From Halomonas meridiana (GTDB lineage Bacteria > Pseudomonadota > Gammaproteobacteria > Pseudomonadales > Halomonadaceae), in the NCBI RefSeq assembly GCF_009846525.1, contig NZ_CP024621.1, positions 1,922,001-1,986,000 of the forward strand: a stretch of DNA of 64,000 nt, in the 5' to 3' direction. How positions within the stretch are numbered: the first letter of the stretch is position 1; each line of letters starts with the position of its first letter. The notes beneath the pieces were generated by a model. The model was not told where the DNA came from, did not search any database, and was given only the letters and a program-made list of their open reading frames with translations. Position numbers and translations under genes: made by a program. Below are positions 7,498 to 17,563 of the stretch, piece after piece.

Positions 7498-8439
7498 CTA
7501 AGGCGCATTGGTGAAGGGCAGCCCCAAGAGGGCTTTCAGATGGGCCTCGGCACTGCTAGCCAGTGACGTTGGGTTGTAACCGCCTTCTAACACCGACACG
7601 ACGCGGTTATCGGCGTAGAGTGCCGCAATTTCCATGGCAAGATGCGTCACCCAGTAGAAGTCTTCGTCTTCCAGGCAAATATCACCCATTGGGTCGTCTT
7701 TGTGGGCGTCAAAGCCTGCTGACAGCATCACGAGATCAGGCTTGAAGGCGTGTAGCGCTGGCAGCCAGTGGCGCTCAATGACGCGTCGATACTCTTCACT
7801 GCCGGTACCCGCCTCCAGCGGTGTATTCACTACGTTTTGCCACTCGCTGCGTAAGTACCGCCAGGGGTAAAACGGGTATTGAAAGCTGGTGCAAATCAGC
7901 ACGTCTGGGTCGTTTTTGAAAATGTCGATGGTGCCATTGCACTGATGAACGTCGAAATCGAGAATGGCGATGCGCTTAGCGCCATATGTGGCTCTGGCGT
8001 GGGCGGCCCCCACGGCAATGTTGTTGTAAAAGCAGAAGCCCATGGCATCGGATGCTTCGGCATGATGGCCAGGGGGGCGCACTGCACAGAAAACGTTGTC
8101 TGCCTGGCGTTTGAATACCTGGTCCACACCGCGAACGACGGCACCGGCAGCCACGCGGGCAGCCTTTAGGCTGTCGGGGTTCATCATGGTGTCGCTGTCT
8201 AGCGTTACGATCCCTTCGCTGGGTAAGCACTTTTCCAATGCGTGGAGATGGCGCAGCGGATGGACTCTTGCCAGCGCTTCATCACACGCCTCTTTGGCAT
8301 CCCCCTGCATGGTTTGTTGCAACAGCCCAGACAATGACAGCCGCGCGCGAATGGCCTCCAAGCGCAGAGGGCTTTCGGGGTGCTCTGGCCCCATGTGGTG
8401 CAATGCGCAGTCGGGGTGGGTAAGGTAGGCAGTGATCAT
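7498..8439 (-). CDS. histone-deacetylase-family amidohydrolase
   Basis: A 313-aa zinc amidohydrolase of the arginase/deacetylase fold, related to AcuC, HDAH and acetylpolyamine hydrolases. Visible active-site elements are His125-His126 (PPGHHAE), zinc ligands Asp163 and His165 (DFDVH) and Asp244 (SAGFDAH), and the Tyr of LEGGYNP. The two residues after the ligand His, usually His-Gly in HHGNGT, read Gln-Cys (HQCNGT). The substrate could be acetyl-lysine in proteins, acetylpolyamines or another N-acyl amine. It is divergent, across 106 bases, from a Pat-type protein acetyltransferase, suggesting a writer/eraser pair, and is followed by an XRE-cupin regulator. Confidence 0.87.
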   Translation of the reverse strand: MITAYLTHPDCALHHMGPEHPESPLRLEAIRARLSLSGLLQQTMQGDAKEACDEALARVHPLRHLHALEKCLPSEGIVTLDSDTMMNPDSLKAARVAAGAVVRGVDQVFKRQADNVFCAVRPPGHHAEASDAMGFCFYNNIAVGAAHARATYGAKRIAILDFDVHQCNGTIDIFKNDPDVLICTSFQYPFYPWRYLRSEWQNVVNTPLEAGTGSEEYRRVIERHWLPALHAFKPDLVMLSAGFDAHKDDPMGDICLEDEDFYWVTHLAMEIAALYADNRVVSVLEGGYNPTSLASSAEAHLKALLGLPFTNAP

Positions 8440-8545
8440 TCAAGCGCTCCGGTAACGTTAGAGCCACCTTAATCGCCCCGGGGGCTTGCGCGACAGTGTC
8501 AATAAGTCGTACACAGTAGTCATTCATGTCAGGGGAGACGCATCC

Positions 8546-11293
8546 GTGAGCACACGCTTTTTGCATCATTTTTTCGAACCTCGCTCGGTTGCAGTGTTCG
8601 GTGCCTCTGAAAAACCGGCGTCTCTAGGTGGCTTGGTCTTGAGCAATCTCCAAGAGGGCGGCTTTCGAGGCAAACTCTTGGCCGTGAACTTGAAGGGATA
8701 CGTATCGGTATTCGGTGTGGACTGCGTGCGCACCGTGGACGAATTACCCGAAATACCCGATCTCGCGGTGGTGTGTTCACCCATCGAAGGCGTCCCCAAG
8801 CTCATCAAAAAGCTCGGTAGGTATGGTGTGAAGGCCGCCTTGGTGCTCTCCGGAGGTGCCTACCTGGACCGAGAGGAGGGTAACAAAGGGTCGATTCGTC
8901 AGCGTATGCTCCAGACCGCTCGTGAATCGGGGATTCGCGTGCTTGGGCCGGAGTGTATGGGGCTGATCGTGCCGGGTAAAAAGCTCAATGCCTCGTATGC
9001 CAGTCAGCCGGTCAAGGCGGGTCGCGTCGCGTATTTAGGCCAGTCGGGGATGCTGGCCAACGCGATGATCGACTGGGCTGCAGGCCGAGATGTGGGCTTC
9101 TCCCATTTGATTACCGTCGGGGACAGCGTGGATGTGCTGCTCCCTGATTTGATCGACTACGTGAATCAGTTTTCTCCTGCCCAAGCCATCTTATTGCACT
9201 TAGAGCGAGTCACGGACGCCCAGCACTTCATGACGTCCGTGCGGGATGCCTCCCGCAATCGCTTAGTCGTGGCGATTAAAAGCGGCCGCACGCCGCAGTC
9301 GGATATCTCCGGCATGCCCCCAACGCCAGGCATCGCTAACCGCGATGTCGTTTTCGATGCGGCCTTCGCCCGCGCGGGTGTCGTGCGGGTCAACGATTCA
9401 GATGAAATGCTCGATGCGCTGGAAACGCTATCCCGCATGAAGCCGCTGCGCGGCGACCGCTTGGCGATCGTTTCCAACGGCCTTGGGCCTGCCATGCTGG
9501 CTATCGATAAGTTGGTGAGCGCAGGAGGCAAACTAGCGGAATTTAGCCCGGAGACCCAGGCGGCGCTGCATAAAAGCCAGGTGGATATGAGTAAGCCGGG
9601 TGAGAACCCTGTTGACTTAGGCGGAAACGCAACGCCAGAGCGCTTTGTAGAGGCGCTGCAAATCGTCACCGCCGACCCTAACGTCGATGCCGTATTGGCC
9701 GTGCACGCCCCCACACGACTGGCGCCTTCCCAAGTCACGGCTCAGGCACTCATCGATCACCGCAAAACCTTCAAACGCAATTTACTCACCAGCTGGATGG
9801 GGTTGAAAGAGGCGCTCAATGCCCGCCATGTCTGCAACTTGGCCGGGATTCCCACCTACACCTCACCCGAAAAAGCAGTGAAGGCGTTTATGCACATGGT
9901 GGATTACCAGCGCGTTCAGGCGCTGCTGCACGAAATTCCGCCCAGCCTGCCGTTTTCTACCAGCCCGGACATTCGCGCTGAGTGTCGCGCGCTGATCAAA
10001 CAGGCAAAAGAGCAGGGCAGGCAGACGCTGACGCACTCTGAAACGGCCCGAGTGCTGGAGGCCTACGGTATTCCCACTGCCACCAGTGCCTACGTGCACT
10101 CGCCCGAAGAAGCCTTGGTGGTCGCCGAACGCTTTCCTGGGCCAAAGGCGCTGAAAGTCGTTCACGAGGGAAACTGCCGGCCGTATCGCTACCGCAAGCA
10201 TCCGCATAAGATTTCCGCTGGGCTGCTGCAAGACTTGGAAACACCGGAGCAAGTCGCTGAGGGCGTTCGGCGGTTGGGCGATAAAGTGCAGGAGAAGTTT
10301 CCCGAACACGCCATTCGTGAGTACTGCCTCCAGCCAATGCAACGTGGCAAACACTCGATGCAAATTTGTGCAGGCATCACGCGGGACCCCGTATTTGGGC
10401 CGCTGATCGTGTTCGGTATTGGTGGCTACAAGGTCAACGTACTGGCAGACCGGCAGGTGGCGCTGCCGCCACTCAATATGAGCCTCGCCTCGGATGTGGT
10501 AGGCCGCACCCACGCGGCGTCGTTGATCCGCGAGCACTCGGCCGACCCCGAACGTGATATCCAGCATCTGTGCCAGTTATTGGTCAAACTTTCCCAGATG
10601 GCCTCGGATTTGACCGACCTGCGCGGCCTGGAGCTCAATCCCTTGCTGCTAAATCGCGATGGCATGTTGGCCGTGGATTTTGCCATGGACTTAGGACACC
10701 CCGCTCGTTTTGCGATCATGCCGTACCCAGAAGAGCTTCGACAGTGGGTGACGTTGAAAAATGGCTGGCAGGTAGAAGTGCGGCCCATTCGCGCAGAGGA
10801 TGCGCCACTGATCACGACCTTTCACCGGCAGCTCTCAGAGGAGAGCATTCGGTTTCGCTACTTCCATAACAAGTCGAACCTTACCCAGCGCGACCTATCG
10901 ATTCTGTCGCACATCAACTATGACCGTCAGATGGCCTTTATTGCCGAGCATCAGCACGATGATGGCAGTAAGGAGATGCTGGGAGTGGTGAGGGTTTGGA
11001 ACGATCCAGACAATATTCGTACCGAGTTCTCGATCATCATTCGCGATGATTTGCAGGGCCTGGGGATCGGTAGCCTGCTGATGAAGAAGATGATCGATTA
11101 CTGCACCAGCATCGGCACGCTCGAAATGATCGGCAAAATCATGGTGGATAACCACCCGATGCGGGCACTGATGAAGCATCTTGGCTTCCGATGCCGTTAC
11201 AACATGGAAGAGCAGGTGATTGATGCCGTGCTACGGCTAAACGAACCCGACAGCGAGTGGCAGCGGCACCGCTTGGAGAGTCAGCCGGATTAA
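8546..11293 (+). CDS. Pat-type acetyltransferase: acyl-CoA synthetase (NDP-forming)-like plus GNAT
   Basis: A 915-aa fusion. The N-terminal half is CoA-binding (FEPRSVAVFGASEKP) and succinyl-CoA-ligase-like (GPECMGL, YLGQSGMLANA). Residues about 480-715 are an ATP-grasp module (LEAYGIPTATSAYV, FGPLIVFGIGG, ELNPLLLNRDG). The C-terminal 170 residues are a GNAT acetyltransferase with the acetyl-CoA loop GLGIGSLLM. Pat/YfiQ enzymes acetylate lysines such as that of acetyl-CoA synthetase. The GTG at 8546 is taken as start because AGGGGAG lies eight bases upstream and the family N-terminus begins there. Divergent from the deacetylase gene. Confidence 0.9.
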   Translation: MSTRFLHHFFEPRSVAVFGASEKPASLGGLVLSNLQEGGFRGKLLAVNLKGYVSVFGVDCVRTVDELPEIPDLAVVCSPIEGVPKLIKKLGRYGVKAALVLSGGAYLDREEGNKGSIRQRMLQTARESGIRVLGPECMGLIVPGKKLNASYASQPVKAGRVAYLGQSGMLANAMIDWAAGRDVGFSHLITVGDSVDVLLPDLIDYVNQFSPAQAILLHLERVTDAQHFMTSVRDASRNRLVVAIKSGRTPQSDISGMPPTPGIANRDVVFDAAFARAGVVRVNDSDEMLDALETLSRMKPLRGDRLAIVSNGLGPAMLAIDKLVSAGGKLAEFSPETQAALHKSQVDMSKPGENPVDLGGNATPERFVEALQIVTADPNVDAVLAVHAPTRLAPSQVTAQALIDHRKTFKRNLLTSWMGLKEALNARHVCNLAGIPTYTSPEKAVKAFMHMVDYQRVQALLHEIPPSLPFSTSPDIRAECRALIKQAKEQGRQTLTHSETARVLEAYGIPTATSAYVHSPEEALVVAERFPGPKALKVVHEGNCRPYRYRKHPHKISAGLLQDLETPEQVAEGVRRLGDKVQEKFPEHAIREYCLQPMQRGKHSMQICAGITRDPVFGPLIVFGIGGYKVNVLADRQVALPPLNMSLASDVVGRTHAASLIREHSADPERDIQHLCQLLVKLSQMASDLTDLRGLELNPLLLNRDGMLAVDFAMDLGHPARFAIMPYPEELRQWVTLKNGWQVEVRPIRAEDAPLITTFHRQLSEESIRFRYFHNKSNLTQRDLSILSHINYDRQMAFIAEHQHDDGSKEMLGVVRVWNDPDNIRTEFSIIIRDDLQGLGIGSLLMKKMIDYCTSIGTLEMIGKIMVDNHPMRALMKHLGFRCRYNMEEQVIDAVLRLNEPDSEWQRHRLESQPD

Positions 11294-11320
11294 CCCTGTT
11301 CAACACCATGTCCAATAAAA

Positions 11321-11348
11321 TGGCCTGCTGGTCAACACCGGCAGGCCA
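11321..11348 (-). terminator. hairpin, probable terminator of pdxH
   Basis: A 12-base stem (TGGCCTGCTGGT with ACCGGCAGGCCA, one G-T wobble) around the loop CAAC, between the convergent Pat-type gene and pdxH. Reading minus, the stem is followed by ATTTTATT, a weak T-tract. Confidence 0.55.
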
Positions 11349-11377
11349 CTTGCTGGATGCCGTCTTGCGCGGGATGA

Positions 11378-12022
11378 TTAAGGCGCTAAACGGAAGCGGC
11401 TCCACTCACCGCCATCACGTCGCTCATAGCGCAAGCGGTCGTGCAAGCGGCTGGGTTGCCCTTGCCAAAACTCGATCATTTCTGGATGGACACGGTAGCC
11501 GCCCCAATGGATGGGGCGCGGAATATCCTGACCCTCATAGGCTTGTTCAAAACGTTTTTGACGCTCTTCGATCCAGTTGCGATCAGGAATCACAACGCTC
11601 TGGGTCGCAATCCAAGCCCCCAGTTGGCTACCACGCGGGCGGCTGGCAAAGTACTCGTCCGACTCCTCGGCAGATACTTGCTCCACCGCGCCTTCGATAC
11701 GTACTTGGCGGGATAGGGAGGGCCACCAGAACGTGAGGGCGGCGAAGGGGACGTTGTTCAGTTCGCTGCCTTTATGGCTGTGGTAGTTGGTGAAAAACAC
11801 CATGCCGCGCTCATCGAACCCTTTGAGCAGCACCACGCGGGCATGGGGACGGCCTTGGCTATCCACGGTGGCAAGTGTCATGGCATTACCATCTTTACCT
11901 TCGCTTTCGAGCGCCAGGCTGAACCACTCATCGAACATCACGAACGGATCGTCAGGAGTGTGCGTTTCATCCAAACGCCCACCCTCGTAGTCACGCCTGA
12001 CGTCGGCAATATTACGTGTCAT
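11378..12022 (-). CDS. pdxH: pyridoxamine/pyridoxine 5'-phosphate oxidase
   Basis: A 214-aa FMN enzyme that oxidises pyridoxamine or pyridoxine phosphate to pyridoxal 5'-phosphate, the last step of vitamin B6 synthesis and salvage. Recognisable stretches are MTLATVDSQGRPHARVVLLKG and FFTNYHSHKGSEL (FMN and substrate binding), SRQVRIEGAVEQ, and the C-terminal EFWQGQPSRLHDRLRY with R..P at the end. Length matches E. coli PdxH (218 aa). AAGGGAG precedes the ATG. Stand-alone gene, convergent with the acetyltransferase. Confidence 0.95.
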   Translation of the reverse strand: MTRNIADVRRDYEGGRLDETHTPDDPFVMFDEWFSLALESEGKDGNAMTLATVDSQGRPHARVVLLKGFDERGMVFFTNYHSHKGSELNNVPFAALTFWWPSLSRQVRIEGAVEQVSAEESDEYFASRPRGSQLGAWIATQSVVIPDRNWIEERQKRFEQAYEGQDIPRPIHWGGYRVHPEMIEFWQGQPSRLHDRLRYERRDGGEWSRFRLAP

Positions 12023-12218
12023 CGGTGAAGCTCCCTTGCGGTGATAAGTTGCATTAGTGTCATGTTCGCTGGTCTACCGATAAAGCTCAAGTGTTGTTCG
12101 GTGGATGACCCAAAACGGTTGGTGCAGTGACACAGCGTTGGTGAGTGGGTGGAATCCTCCTAGGAGAACCCGTCAATAAATGAGAAACTCTACCAGTACG
12201 AGGATTGAGGATCGTCAG

Positions 12219-12905
12219 ATGCAGAGCCGCACGACACGCATAGCCGTATGGGATACGTTCATTCGTTTGTTTCACTGGTCCCTGTTGGCAGCCGTGGTGA
12301 TTTCGTTCTACACCACCAAAACGTCGGGCCAGCCGTTTCTATTTCCGCTGGAAGTGCATGCCCAGTCGGGCTATTTGATCATTGGGTTATTGGTGTTTCG
12401 CGTGATCTGGGGCCTGGTGGGCACGCCGTATGCCCGCTTTGGCACGTTCTTGTACGGGCCAACTGTCACCGCACGTTATACCAAAGCGCTGATGACACGA
12501 CGCGCACCACACTACGCTAGCCATAATCCGCTTGGCGGCTGGATGGTCGTATTGCTACTGGCGTCGTTGGGGTTTCAAGCGCTCAGTGGCTTGTTCTTGA
12601 GCGATGATATTTTCTTTCAAGCGCCGCTGTATGGGCTGTTAGGGGCAGGGGTAGGCGATTTATTGGGCCAACTGCATGCACTGAATAGCGACCTACTGTT
12701 GGTATTGATCGGTGTGCACGTTCTGGGGCTGATGTGGCATGCGCTTCAAGGCGAGCGGTTAGTCACTGCCATGCTTACGGGCGTCAAAAAATTTGACCGC
12801 CCCCCTGCGGATGCCACTCCTGCCGCGTCTCGTGCGCAAACCCACTATGCCATAGGTGCACTGCTGATCGCGGCAGGTGTGAGTGGCTGGTTGTGGTTCT
12901 ACTGA
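12219..12905 (+). CDS. cytochrome b561-type membrane protein
   Basis: A 228-aa di-heme cytochrome b of the bacterial b561 family, with four to five membrane helices. Probable heme-ligand His residues are in FIRLFHWSLL, LEVHAQSGY, LGQLHALNSD and GVHVLGLMWHALQ. The family opening VWDTFIRLFHW follows the chosen ATG by ten residues and GAGGA lies ten bases upstream of it; an earlier in-frame ATG at 12180 with AGGAG thirteen bases away is possible. These proteins usually pass electrons between quinol and a periplasmic c-type cytochrome or enzyme; none is next to it, so the partner is unknown. Confidence 0.85.
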   Translation: MQSRTTRIAVWDTFIRLFHWSLLAAVVISFYTTKTSGQPFLFPLEVHAQSGYLIIGLLVFRVIWGLVGTPYARFGTFLYGPTVTARYTKALMTRRAPHYASHNPLGGWMVVLLLASLGFQALSGLFLSDDIFFQAPLYGLLGAGVGDLLGQLHALNSDLLLVLIGVHVLGLMWHALQGERLVTAMLTGVKKFDRPPADATPAASRAQTHYAIGALLIAAGVSGWLWFY

Positions 12906-12910
12906 TACAC

Positions 12911-14456
<1,546 letters not shown>

Positions 14457-14591
14457 GCGTCATTCCTAGGTAACGTGTGGCTGTGTAGAGTGAAGAACGT
14501 CATGCCACAAGACAAGTCTTAAGCAGTGTCGGTGATTTTGCTACGATACGTAGCGTTGTCTAGGCCTTAGACCCTATCGGAGGAGCCTGTT

Positions 14592-15182
14592 ATGAGCCAG
14601 TCACTTCGTGATGATATGGACTTCCGCGCGTTAGTGGGCGATGTGAAGCCATTGCCCAAGCGCAACCGCGCAGATACAGGTCCCCACCGTCAACGGCCAT
14701 CAGAAGCCCAATTGGCCCGGCGTGAGAGCGCAGAAGAGCGTTTGGATGAGCGTAACTTTCTTTCGGACGATTTCGTCGATTTACTGCCCCCTTTCGAACC
14801 TATCGAGTTCCGCCGTGAAGGCATTCAACAAGGCGTGGTCGATAAGTTGAAGCATGGTGGATACAGCGTGCAAGCACAGCTCCATTTGTTACGGCGCCCA
14901 TTGGTGGAGTGTCGGCGTATGCTGTTCCCCTTCATCCAAGAAGCCTATGCCCATGACTTACGCTCGGTGCTGATCGTTCATGGACGTGGGCGGGAGCTGG
15001 ATAGCCCGGCCAACGTGTTGCGCTCTTATATCGCCAAGTGGCTCACCCAGTTCGATGAGGTGCAGGCTTACGTCTCCGCACAACCTTCAGAGGGCGGACT
15101 GGGTGCGACCTGGGTGATGTTGCGCAAAAGCGACCGCGCCAAAGCCAATAACCGCGAGCGTCAACAGAAGCGGCGCGGTTAA
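14592..15182 (+). CDS. Smr-domain protein (SmrA type)
   Basis: A 196-aa protein with a charged, probably flexible N-terminal 90 residues (DMDFRALVGDVKPLP is a family opening) and a C-terminal Smr domain at about 95-185. The domain contains VQAQLHLLRRPLVECRRML and the HGRG loop (VLIVHGRGRE) linked to nicking-endonuclease activity in MutS2-type Smr domains. The usual LDLH motif reads AQLHL. GGAGGAG precedes the ATG. Role unknown; relatives bind or cut DNA or RNA. It is monocistronic. Confidence 0.88.
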   Translation: MSQSLRDDMDFRALVGDVKPLPKRNRADTGPHRQRPSEAQLARRESAEERLDERNFLSDDFVDLLPPFEPIEFRREGIQQGVVDKLKHGGYSVQAQLHLLRRPLVECRRMLFPFIQEAYAHDLRSVLIVHGRGRELDSPANVLRSYIAKWLTQFDEVQAYVSAQPSEGGLGATWVMLRKSDRAKANNRERQQKRRG

Positions 15183-15185
15183 ACG

Positions 15186-15222
15186 CAAAAACGCCGACAA
15201 GGGCAAATCCTTGTCGGCGTTG
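15186..15222 (-). terminator. intrinsic terminator of cysI-DUF934
   Basis: A perfect 13-base stem (AACGCCGACAAGG with CCTTGTCGGCGTT) around a six-base loop. Reading minus it is followed by TTTTTGCGTTT. It may also stop the Smr transcript from the other side. Confidence 0.8.
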
Positions 15223-15239
15223 TCGATATGCTAGCGGGG

Positions 15240-15782
15240 TTACTGGCTAGCAGCTAGGCGCTTTTCGAACAGAGCTTGGCGCTCTTCCACGTCGGTCTGA
15301 TAACGGACGCTGAACGCATTGAGGGCGCGCAGTGCATCCTCAGGGTGCTGATCGTCTCGTAACGCCATGGTCGAGAAGCCGCAGCGACGCATGTAATCCA
15401 ACTGATCGACCAGCACGTCGCCGACCGCACGAATCTCTCCCGTGAACCCATAACGCTCTCTCAGCAAACGCGCAATGGTGTAACCACGCCCATCGGTAAA
15501 GGCCGGGAAATCTACGGCGACGGCAGGGGCCATCTTGAGTTCGCTGGCCAGTTCGGCGTTGAGTTCGGTGTCGCTCGCCAGTAGCGGTGCCAGCTCTGCA
15601 TCATCCTGATGGCTTTGCCACAGTGCGAGTGGCACGAACGCAGGGCGCTGCTCGGGCAGTGTTTGCGTATCGTAGGAGACGCACCAAGCATTTTCAGCAG
15701 CCAGCTCACCGTTGTCGATCAAGTGATCGACATGAACCGGCGTCTTTTCTACGGCCTCGGTTTGGGTATCATTGCTGGGCAT
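15240..15782 (-). CDS. DUF934 protein, sulfite reductase partner
   Basis: A 180-aa protein of the DUF934 family, which is almost always encoded beside a sulfite/nitrite reductase or cysH. The family core is PAVAVDFPAFTDGRGYTIARLLRERYGFTGEIRAVGDVLVDQL. It likely assists sulfite reduction but no reaction is established. The ATG at 15782 was chosen because AAGGAG is seven bases upstream; a GTG six bases earlier would sit too close to it. The start lies inside the end of cysI (14-base overlap), so expression is coupled. Confidence 0.85.
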   Translation of the reverse strand: MPSNDTQTEAVEKTPVHVDHLIDNGELAAENAWCVSYDTQTLPEQRPAFVPLALWQSHQDDAELAPLLASDTELNAELASELKMAPAVAVDFPAFTDGRGYTIARLLRERYGFTGEIRAVGDVLVDQLDYMRRCGFSTMALRDDQHPEDALRALNAFSVRYQTDVEERQALFEKRLAASQ

Positions 15783-17427
15783 AAACACGCTCCTTAAAGG
15801 GTTTTAGGCCAATACGGCGATACGTATCCAGGAAGCGCTCATCTTCGTGACGTTCAGCCACATACACTTCGAGCACCTTCTCGACCACGCCCGGCACGTC
15901 TTCGCGGAAGAAAGAGGGGCCTAGAATTTTACCCAGCGAGGCGTCGTCCGTTGAATTACCGCCAATCGAGACTTGGTAATACTCCTCGCCTTTTTTATCG
16001 ACGCCAAGGATGCCGATATGGCCGACGTGGTGGTGGCCGCAGGCATTCATGCAGCCTGAAATATTCAGGTCGAGCGGACCCAAATCGTATAGGAAATCCA
16101 GGTCTTCGAAGCGCTCTTGCAACGCCTGGGCAATGGGAATGGAGACCGCATTGGCAAGGCTGCAGTAATCGCCACCGGGGCAGCAGATGATATCGTTCAG
16201 TGTGCCAACGGTGGGGTTGGCCATTCCCAGCGCATCCAGTTCTTTCCAAAGTGCTTCGAGCTCGTCGACCGGCACGTCTGACAGCACCAAGTTCTGCTCG
16301 TGAGTCACCCGCACTTCGCCAAAGCTGTAGCGATCCGCCAGATCGGCCACGGCTTCCATTTGGTCGGCAGTGACGTCTCCCGGAGCATGCTCGCGGCGCT
16401 TCAATGACAGCGTGACCGCTTTGTAACCCGGCACTTTGTGGTCGGTCACGTTATTGGTGACGAAACGCGCGAAGCTGCGGTTTTCGCTACGCAGCTGGTC
16501 GAACGCTGCCACCGCGTTGTCGGCCACCGGGCGGCGCTCCGGCTCGGGGAAGTGCGCTTTGGCGGCGTCGACGGCAGCTTGATTCAACGTCTGAGGTCCA
16601 TCCTTCAGATGCGCCCACTCTTCGTCGACTCGGCGGCGGAACTCATCGATACCTAGCGCCTTCACCAAAATCTTGATGCGCGCCTTGAACTTGTTATCAC
16701 GGCGACCGAACTGGTTATACACCCGCACACACGCTTCGAGATAGGTCAGCAGGTGCTGCCAGGGCAGGTCTTCGCGTACTACGTCGCCAATCATCGGCGT
16801 GCGGCCCAAACCGCCACCTGCCAACACCTTGACGCGCAGCTCACCGTCAGCATTGCGCCACAGGCGCAGGCCAATGTCGTGAACCTGAATCGCAGCGCGG
16901 TCTTGGGCGGCCCCGCTTACCGCAATTTTGAATTTGCGCGGCAGGTAAGCAAACTCCGGGTGCAAGGTAGACCACTGACGAATGAGCTCGCACCAAGGGC
17001 GCGGGTCTTCGACTTCGTCATTGGCAATGCCAGCAAACTGGTCACTAGTGGTGTTACGGATGCAGTTACCGCTGGTTTGGATTGCGTGCATCTGTACCTT
17101 GGCCAACTCGGCCAAGATATCCGGCACGTCTTCGAGTGCAGGCCAGTTGAGCTGCAGGTTTTGGCGCGTTGTGAAGTGGCCATAGCCGCGGTCGTAGCGG
17201 CGCGTAATCTCGGCCAGGGCACGCAATTGCTGGCCTGCCAGCATGCCGTAAGGAATGGCGATGCGCAGCATAGGCGCGTGTTTCTGGATATACAGGCCGT
17301 TTTGCAGCCGCAGGGGGCGGAACTCTTCCTCTCCCAAGCGTCCGGCTTGGTAGCGCTCCATCTGATCGCGGAACTGAGCTACGCGCTCGTCAACCAGCGT
17401 TTGGTCGTGAATATCATAACGGTACAT
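15769..17427 (-). CDS. cysI: sulfite (or nitrite) reductase hemoprotein
   Basis: A 552-aa siroheme/4Fe-4S enzyme reducing sulfite to sulfide in assimilation. The cluster and siroheme Cys ligands are in IICCPGGDYC (near residue 415) and ISGCMNACGHH (near 458). The N-terminal parachute region (HFTTRQNLQLNWP) and the RHD-like substrate Arg/Lys regions are present. The ATG at 17427 follows AGGA and starts the family N-terminus MYRYD; the open frame upstream has no homology. No CysJ flavoprotein is adjacent, so the electron donor is uncertain (ferredoxin or an unlinked flavoprotein). DUF934 follows in the same transcript, supporting sulfite over nitrite. Confidence 0.88.
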   Translation of the reverse strand: MYRYDIHDQTLVDERVAQFRDQMERYQAGRLGEEEFRPLRLQNGLYIQKHAPMLRIAIPYGMLAGQQLRALAEITRRYDRGYGHFTTRQNLQLNWPALEDVPDILAELAKVQMHAIQTSGNCIRNTTSDQFAGIANDEVEDPRPWCELIRQWSTLHPEFAYLPRKFKIAVSGAAQDRAAIQVHDIGLRLWRNADGELRVKVLAGGGLGRTPMIGDVVREDLPWQHLLTYLEACVRVYNQFGRRDNKFKARIKILVKALGIDEFRRRVDEEWAHLKDGPQTLNQAAVDAAKAHFPEPERRPVADNAVAAFDQLRSENRSFARFVTNNVTDHKVPGYKAVTLSLKRREHAPGDVTADQMEAVADLADRYSFGEVRVTHEQNLVLSDVPVDELEALWKELDALGMANPTVGTLNDIICCPGGDYCSLANAVSIPIAQALQERFEDLDFLYDLGPLDLNISGCMNACGHHHVGHIGILGVDKKGEEYYQVSIGGNSTDDASLGKILGPSFFREDVPGVVEKVLEVYVAERHEDERFLDTYRRIGLKPFKERVYAQQ

Positions 17428-17515
17428 GTGGCACGATCCTGCTAAAAGCGAAATGGTCACGTCGAGACGGACGGTAATGTGCCGTCACCTTAACGCGGGC
17501 GTCATATTCTACAAA

Positions 17516-17544
17516 AGAATATATAATTATCTTTTTATCGTTAA
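17516..17544 (-). promoter_or_regulatory. candidate promoter of cysI
   Basis: In the very AT-rich gap between the MATE gene and cysI, reading minus, TTAACG (17544-17539) and TATTCT (17521-17516) are 17 bases apart. The AT-rich flank could hold a CysB site, but I cannot identify one with confidence. Confidence 0.4.
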
Positions 17545-17563
17545 ATGCTATTTCAAACGACTA

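Noticed and set aside
16753..17445. A 230-codon plus-strand open frame opposite cysI
   Set aside because: Antisense to a conserved enzyme; no ribosome site and no recognisable protein.
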